Positions 6,829 through 9,867 of a DNA stretch of 9,867 nt are shown piece after piece. The position numbers were made by a program, and so were the translations under genes. The DNA is from Oscillospiraceae bacterium (GTDB taxonomy: Bacteria > Bacillota > Clostridia > Oscillospirales > Ruminococcaceae): contig CAAFQL010000156.1 of assembly GCA_900765125.1 (NCBI GenBank), positions 1 to 9,867 of the forward strand, given 5' to 3'. Numbering within the stretch: the first letter of the stretch is position 1; each line of letters opens with the position of its first letter. Under the pieces are notes generated by a model that made no database searches, was not told where the DNA came from, and worked only from the letters and a program-made list of their open reading frames with translations.

Positions 6829-6870
6829 AGGAGCTATTGCAGTACTAATTGCAATAGCTCCTTTGATTTT
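6829..6870. terminator. Bidirectional Rho-independent terminator between converging operons
   Basis: A perfect 13-bp inverted repeat (6829-6841 with 6850-6862, AGGAGCTATTGCA) encloses an 8-nt loop. On the plus strand it is followed by TTTGATTTT. On the minus strand it is followed by GTTTTTATT. It lies 4 nt after the membrane protein stop and about 27 nt after the protease stop, so it ends both transcripts. Confidence 0.93.
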
Positions 6871-6889
6871 ATATAAATATAATTATATA

Positions 6890-7582
6890 TTAAACAAGCA
6901 TAAAAACCAAAAGATCCCAAAACATATGAAGTGCAATTGGAAGCAGAATGTTCTTTGTTTTAATAAAAGCAAAGCTGAAAATCGCACTCAAAACAAGTAT
7001 TGAAATAAATCCAAGGCTTGCAAAATTAGAAACAAACTCACCTTTTGAGATCCATATTGGAAAGTGTATGCACAAAAATAAAACAGCATTTACTCCGATA
7101 GCAATGTACTGCTGCTTAGACGTGGAATCTTCTTTAACAGTAGAATTCAGAAGCCAGCCACGAAATACAAGTTCCTCCGTAATTCCCACAAAAAGAACTG
7201 TTATAATATCATCTACGCCAAAACTTTCTGAGATTTGCAATCCACCATGAGTGCGGATAGAACTTACTATTACAAATATAATAAAACACGGGAATATAAA
7301 AAGAAAGCCTTTCCATTCAGGACTTATCTTTGTAAACATATCTTTAAGGGATACCATACAGCTTTTTCTGAATTTTGTAATAAGCAAAGCTGCCGGAAGA
7401 GTCCAAACAAGATTTTTTAATATGCCGCTCCTTAAAAAAGATGAAATAAATGTTTCTTCACCTAAAGCACTGCAAATAACCGGCTTTAAAAGCAGCGTAT
7501 ATAATCCCCATACAACCAAAAGGCAGATGTAATAAATTACCAGAACAGGCGTAATATTTCTGACATTATTCTTTTCATTCAT
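6890..7582 (-). CDS. CPBP family intramembrane metalloprotease (Abi/CAAX-like)
   Basis: A 230-residue membrane protein of the CPBP family (relatives of CAAX prenyl proteases and bacteriocin self-immunity proteins). The three family motifs are in order: EELVFRGW (136-143, the EExxxR motif), LFLCIHF (168-174, His173) and LHMFWD (218-223, His219). The last ends in Asp223 where Asn is common. Hydrophobic segments lie at about 13-32, 55-69, 92-109, 125-133, 160-177, 187-207 and 210-229. I chose the ATG at 7582 because GGAGGG (7591-7596) lies 8 nt upstream; the longer frame from 7603 has no such site. The start overlaps the radical SAM stop by 8 nt (ATGAATGA), so translation is probably coupled. 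Substrate unknown. Possible roles are immunity, peptide processing or membrane protein maturation. Confidence 0.87.
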   Translation of the reverse strand: MNEKNNVRNITPVLVIYYICLLVVWGLYTLLLKPVICSALGEETFISSFLRSGILKNLVWTLPAALLITKFRKSCMVSLKDMFTKISPEWKGFLFIFPCFIIFVIVSSIRTHGGLQISESFGVDDIITVLFVGITEELVFRGWLLNSTVKEDSTSKQQYIAIGVNAVLFLCIHFPIWISKGEFVSNFASLGFISILVLSAIFSFAFIKTKNILLPIALHMFWDLLVFMLV

Positions 7583-8492
7583 GTAAAAGTCCCTCCAGAT
7601 CAAAGTGTGGTGTAAAGTGTAAAGCCGCAGATGACAGCTCCTGAGAAAATCCCTGTAAGTCCAGTTCCTCTGCTAATCTCAAAACACTTTGATATTCCAT
7701 TGTTGTAAGTTTTCGGTTAAGATTTTTGTGTTCAAGGGGTACATCAGGCGGCGTATACTGCCCCATAAGGCTTAAAAGAAATCCATCATTTGGTAGAACC
7801 TCAGCCAATTTTCTAAGAATGTCCATTGATTCATGTCTGTGTCCAGGAAGCACCAAATGCCTGACGATAAGTCCTTTTTTCATAATACCGTCAGAATCTA
7901 TAACAGGTCTGCCAACCTGCCTGTACATCTCCATAATCGCTGCCACAGCCACATCAGGATAATCTTCTGCCTTTGAATACTTAAGTGCAGTTTCAGCATT
8001 TAGATACTTAAAATCTGGAAGGTAAATATCTGCTGTTCCCTCAAGCATTCTAAGTGTTTCAATCGTTTCATATCCGCTGCTGTTCCATACAACAGGCACA
8101 TGAAGCTGTGATCTTATATTATTTACAGCTTCTATTATCCAAGGTGCATAATGCGTCCCTGTGACAAAATTTATATTATGTGCGCCCTTTTCCTGCAAAT
8201 CAAGAATACATTCCGAAAGGTGCTGCACTGTAAGCTCCATTCCAAAATTATCCTGACTTATAATATGATTCTGACAAAAACAGCAGCGTAAACTGCATCC
8301 CGAAAAGAAAATTGTTCCCGAACCACGGTTGCCGCTTATACAAGGTTCTTCCCAGTGATGAAGGGCACTTCTTGCAGCACGCAAAGTCCCTTTGCTGCCA
8401 CATATTCCTGCATGTTTAGTACGGTCTATGCCGCATTTTCTCGGACAAAGGGTACATTTTGATATATCCACACCGTTTACGAAAGCCTGCAT
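7575..8492 (-). CDS. Radical SAM protein, PflX-like (putative glycyl-radical-activating-type enzyme)
   Basis: A 305-residue cytosolic iron-sulfur enzyme. The radical SAM cluster motif CSLRCCFC (66-73, CxxxCxxC using Cys66, Cys70, Cys73) sits in GSGTIFFSGCSLRCCFCQN, typical of the family often labelled PflX or pyruvate formate-lyase activating enzyme-like. An N-terminal cysteine group (Cys13, Cys16, Cys20, Cys31 in CTLCPRKCG...GICG) could bind a second cluster or zinc. HHWEEPCISG (45-54) and LPDFKY (158-163) are also family blocks. SAM is probably cleaved to a 5'-deoxyadenosyl radical; the true target is not known and activation of a glycyl radical enzyme is only an analogy, since no such enzyme is encoded nearby. 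GAGGA (8499-8503) lies 6 nt before the start. The start overlaps the nspC 3' end by 16 nt. Confidence 0.87.
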   Translation of the reverse strand: MQAFVNGVDISKCTLCPRKCGIDRTKHAGICGSKGTLRAARSALHHWEEPCISGNRGSGTIFFSGCSLRCCFCQNHIISQDNFGMELTVQHLSECILDLQEKGAHNINFVTGTHYAPWIIEAVNNIRSQLHVPVVWNSSGYETIETLRMLEGTADIYLPDFKYLNAETALKYSKAEDYPDVAVAAIMEMYRQVGRPVIDSDGIMKKGLIVRHLVLPGHRHESMDILRKLAEVLPNDGFLLSLMGQYTPPDVPLEHKNLNRKLTTMEYQSVLRLAEELDLQGFSQELSSAALHFTPHFDLEGLLHE

Positions 8493-9628
8493 TTAAAGTC
8501 CTCATATGTAAAGTGCTTTATTATTTCAATATTACCGTTTGCTCTGTGAAGTGCAATATCCGGAAGCGGCATACCATTAAATGTATTTGTCTTTACCATA
8601 GAATAAATTGCCATATCACAGAAAATCAGCTTATCTCCTGATTTAAGTGGATTATCAAAGGAATAATCCCCTATAATATCTCCTGCAAGACAGGTATTTC
8701 CGCCAAGACGATATGTATAAGCCTTTTCCCCCGGCTCTCCGCTGCCGATAATATGCGGACGATACGGCATCTCCAGTACGTCCGGCATATGACACGCAGC
8801 TGATGCGTCAAGTATAGCTACAGGCATTCCATTGTCTACAAAGTCAAGTACCGTTGCCACAAGAAAACCTGCGTTAAGCGCTACAGCTTCTCCCGGTTCA
8901 ATATAAACCTGTACTCCGTACTTACCCTGAATAAGCTTTATGCAGCTTACAAGCTTATCTATATCATAATCAGCTTTTGTAATATGATGCCCGCCGCCGA
9001 AGTTCACCCATTTGCATTTTTTCAGGTAAGGGTCAAAATGCTCTATAACATGAGGCAGCGTGCGTTCTAATACGTCTGAATTCTGTTCACACATTGTATG
9101 GAAATGTATACCTTCCAGACCCTCAAAAAGCTCTTCCGTAAAGCTGTCTGCACGACAGCCCATACGTGAACCAGGTATACAAGGATTATAAAGATCTGTT
9201 TCAACCTCCGCATATTCCGGATTTACTCTTATACCGCAGGAAATATTTCTGTTTGAATTCTTTACGGTTTCCTTATGCTGCTGCCACTGACTCAACGTAT
9301 TAAATACGATATGGTCACTGATATCACATATATCAGGCATATCCTCCGGACTATATGCAGGTGAAAATATATGTACTTCACCGCCGAATTCCTCACGTCC
9401 AAGTTTTGCTTCAAAAAGTCCGCTTGCTGTAGTTCCTGCCAGATAGTCACGTAAAATAGGATATGCACTGAACATGGAAAATGCTTTTTGTGCAAGAAGT
9501 ACCTTGCAGCCTGTCTCTTTTTGCACATTCAGAAGGATCTCTCCGTTTCTTCTGAGAAGTCTTTCATCTGTAATAAAGCATGGTGTTTTTAAATTTGAAA
9601 CATCAATATCAAAAGAATCACGTATCAC
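8477..9628 (-). CDS. nspC: Carboxynorspermidine/carboxyspermidine decarboxylase
   Basis: PLP-dependent decarboxylase of the alanine racemase/ornithine decarboxylase fold (fold type III). It removes CO2 from carboxyspermidine or carboxynorspermidine to give spermidine or norspermidine, the final step of the aspartate-semialdehyde polyamine route that avoids decarboxylated SAM. The 383-residue length fits the family. LAQKAFS (45-51) holds the PLP-binding Lys48. HFHTMCE (175-181), VNFGGGHH (208-215), EPGEAVALNAGF (244-255), DASAACHMPDVLEMPYRP (274-291) and GGNTCLAGD (309-317, probable active-site Cys313) follow in family order. The start is GTG, supported by AAGGAGA (9636-9642) 7 nt upstream. 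The usual partner, carboxynorspermidine synthase/dehydrogenase, is not in the window. The gene lies 18 nt after a partial unknown gene and overlaps the radical SAM gene. Confidence 0.95.
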   Translation of the reverse strand: MIRDSFDIDVSNLKTPCFITDERLLRRNGEILLNVQKETGCKVLLAQKAFSMFSAYPILRDYLAGTTASGLFEAKLGREEFGGEVHIFSPAYSPEDMPDICDISDHIVFNTLSQWQQHKETVKNSNRNISCGIRVNPEYAEVETDLYNPCIPGSRMGCRADSFTEELFEGLEGIHFHTMCEQNSDVLERTLPHVIEHFDPYLKKCKWVNFGGGHHITKADYDIDKLVSCIKLIQGKYGVQVYIEPGEAVALNAGFLVATVLDFVDNGMPVAILDASAACHMPDVLEMPYRPHIIGSGEPGEKAYTYRLGGNTCLAGDIIGDYSFDNPLKSGDKLIFCDMAIYSMVKTNTFNGMPLPDIALHRANGNIEIIKHFTYEDFKCRLS

Positions 9629-9646
9629 AATTAAATCTCCTTATAT

Positions 9647-9867
9647 TTATTTTACAGCAGTCAAAACAAAAAAGCTCCACAATCCGCTTTTTTCATTGTA
9701 AACCGCATCTATGCCTACTAAAGTAATATCCTCACCAAATAAAAGGTCTGTACCTTTAGATGGGTCTGAGTCCTCTTCATACTTTACAAGTGCGTCCTGA
9801 GCATTTACTGTATTTATAAGAGTCGCAACAGTTATGCTGTTCATATCAGGCAGTAAATTTTTTATAA
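9647..9867 (-). CDS. Partial gene of unknown function (C-terminal part)
   Basis: An open frame runs from the right edge of the window to a TAA at 9647-9649, encoding at least 72 residues. The only internal ATG (9842-9844) has no ribosome binding site, and the frame stays open upstream of it to 9867. I therefore read this as the 3' end of a longer gene. The visible part has a moderately hydrophobic ITVATLINTVNAQDAL stretch, an acidic EEDSDPSKGTD loop and a strand-like WSFFVLTAVK end. I do not recognise it. It does not look like the C-terminus of carboxynorspermidine dehydrogenase. It lies 18 nt before nspC and is probably co-transcribed with it. Confidence 0.5.
   Translation of the reverse strand, partial: IKNLLPDMNSITVATLINTVNAQDALVKYEEDSDPSKGTDLLFGEDITLVGIDAVYNEKSGLWSFFVLTAVK

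Noticed and set aside
1..9867. CRISPR array, insertion sequence, integrase or phage island
   Set aside because: No spaced repeats, terminal inverted repeats or transposase/recombinase motifs were seen; the gene content looks like ordinary chromosome with one accessory-looking operon.

Overview
This window looks like chromosomal DNA from a low-GC Firmicute, most likely a Clostridia-class gut or rumen anaerobe (Ruminococcus/Oscillospiraceae-like; the genus is a guess from protein style). Pointers are strong GGAGG-type ribosome binding sites, sigma-A-like promoters, AT-rich spacers, a SpoIIM-like protein, a DUF624 protein and NspC-type polyamine synthesis. I see no insertion sequence, CRISPR array, tRNA, rRNA or phage gene. 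No stretch over 300 bases lacks a gene; the longest spacer is the 3014-3267 divergent promoter region.

Left block (1-3120), all minus strand: proC has its own promoter and is followed by a SpoIIM-like and a DUF624 membrane protein gene, then rpsO (S15). rpsO has an extended -10 promoter and a structured leader of about 95 nt. The leader holds an exact 6-nt complement of the rpsO Shine-Dalgarno sequence, so I propose autoregulation by S15.

Middle block (3185-6870), plus strand: a self-contained bicistron. A promoter matching consensus at all 12 hexamer positions, with a 17-bp spacer, drives a UDP-galactopyranose-mutase-like flavoprotein gene. This gene overlaps by ATGA a 660-residue polytopic membrane protein gene that looks like a GT-C-type glycosyltransferase with a very acidic N-terminal tail. 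The unit ends in a strong bidirectional terminator shared with the converging block. I infer a dedicated cell-envelope sugar or polymer pathway; this pair is the best candidate for an undescribed system.

Right block (6890-9867), minus strand: a partial gene of unknown function enters from the right edge. It is followed by nspC (carboxynorspermidine/carboxyspermidine decarboxylase), a PflX-like radical SAM protein and a CPBP intramembrane protease. nspC overlaps the radical SAM gene by 16 nt and that gene overlaps the protease by 8 nt, so the three are probably translationally coupled. The protease gene runs into the shared terminator.

Four annotated starts (spoIIM-like, proC, CPBP, nspC) were chosen from visible ribosome binding sites instead of the longest open frame. 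Nothing was checked by database search.
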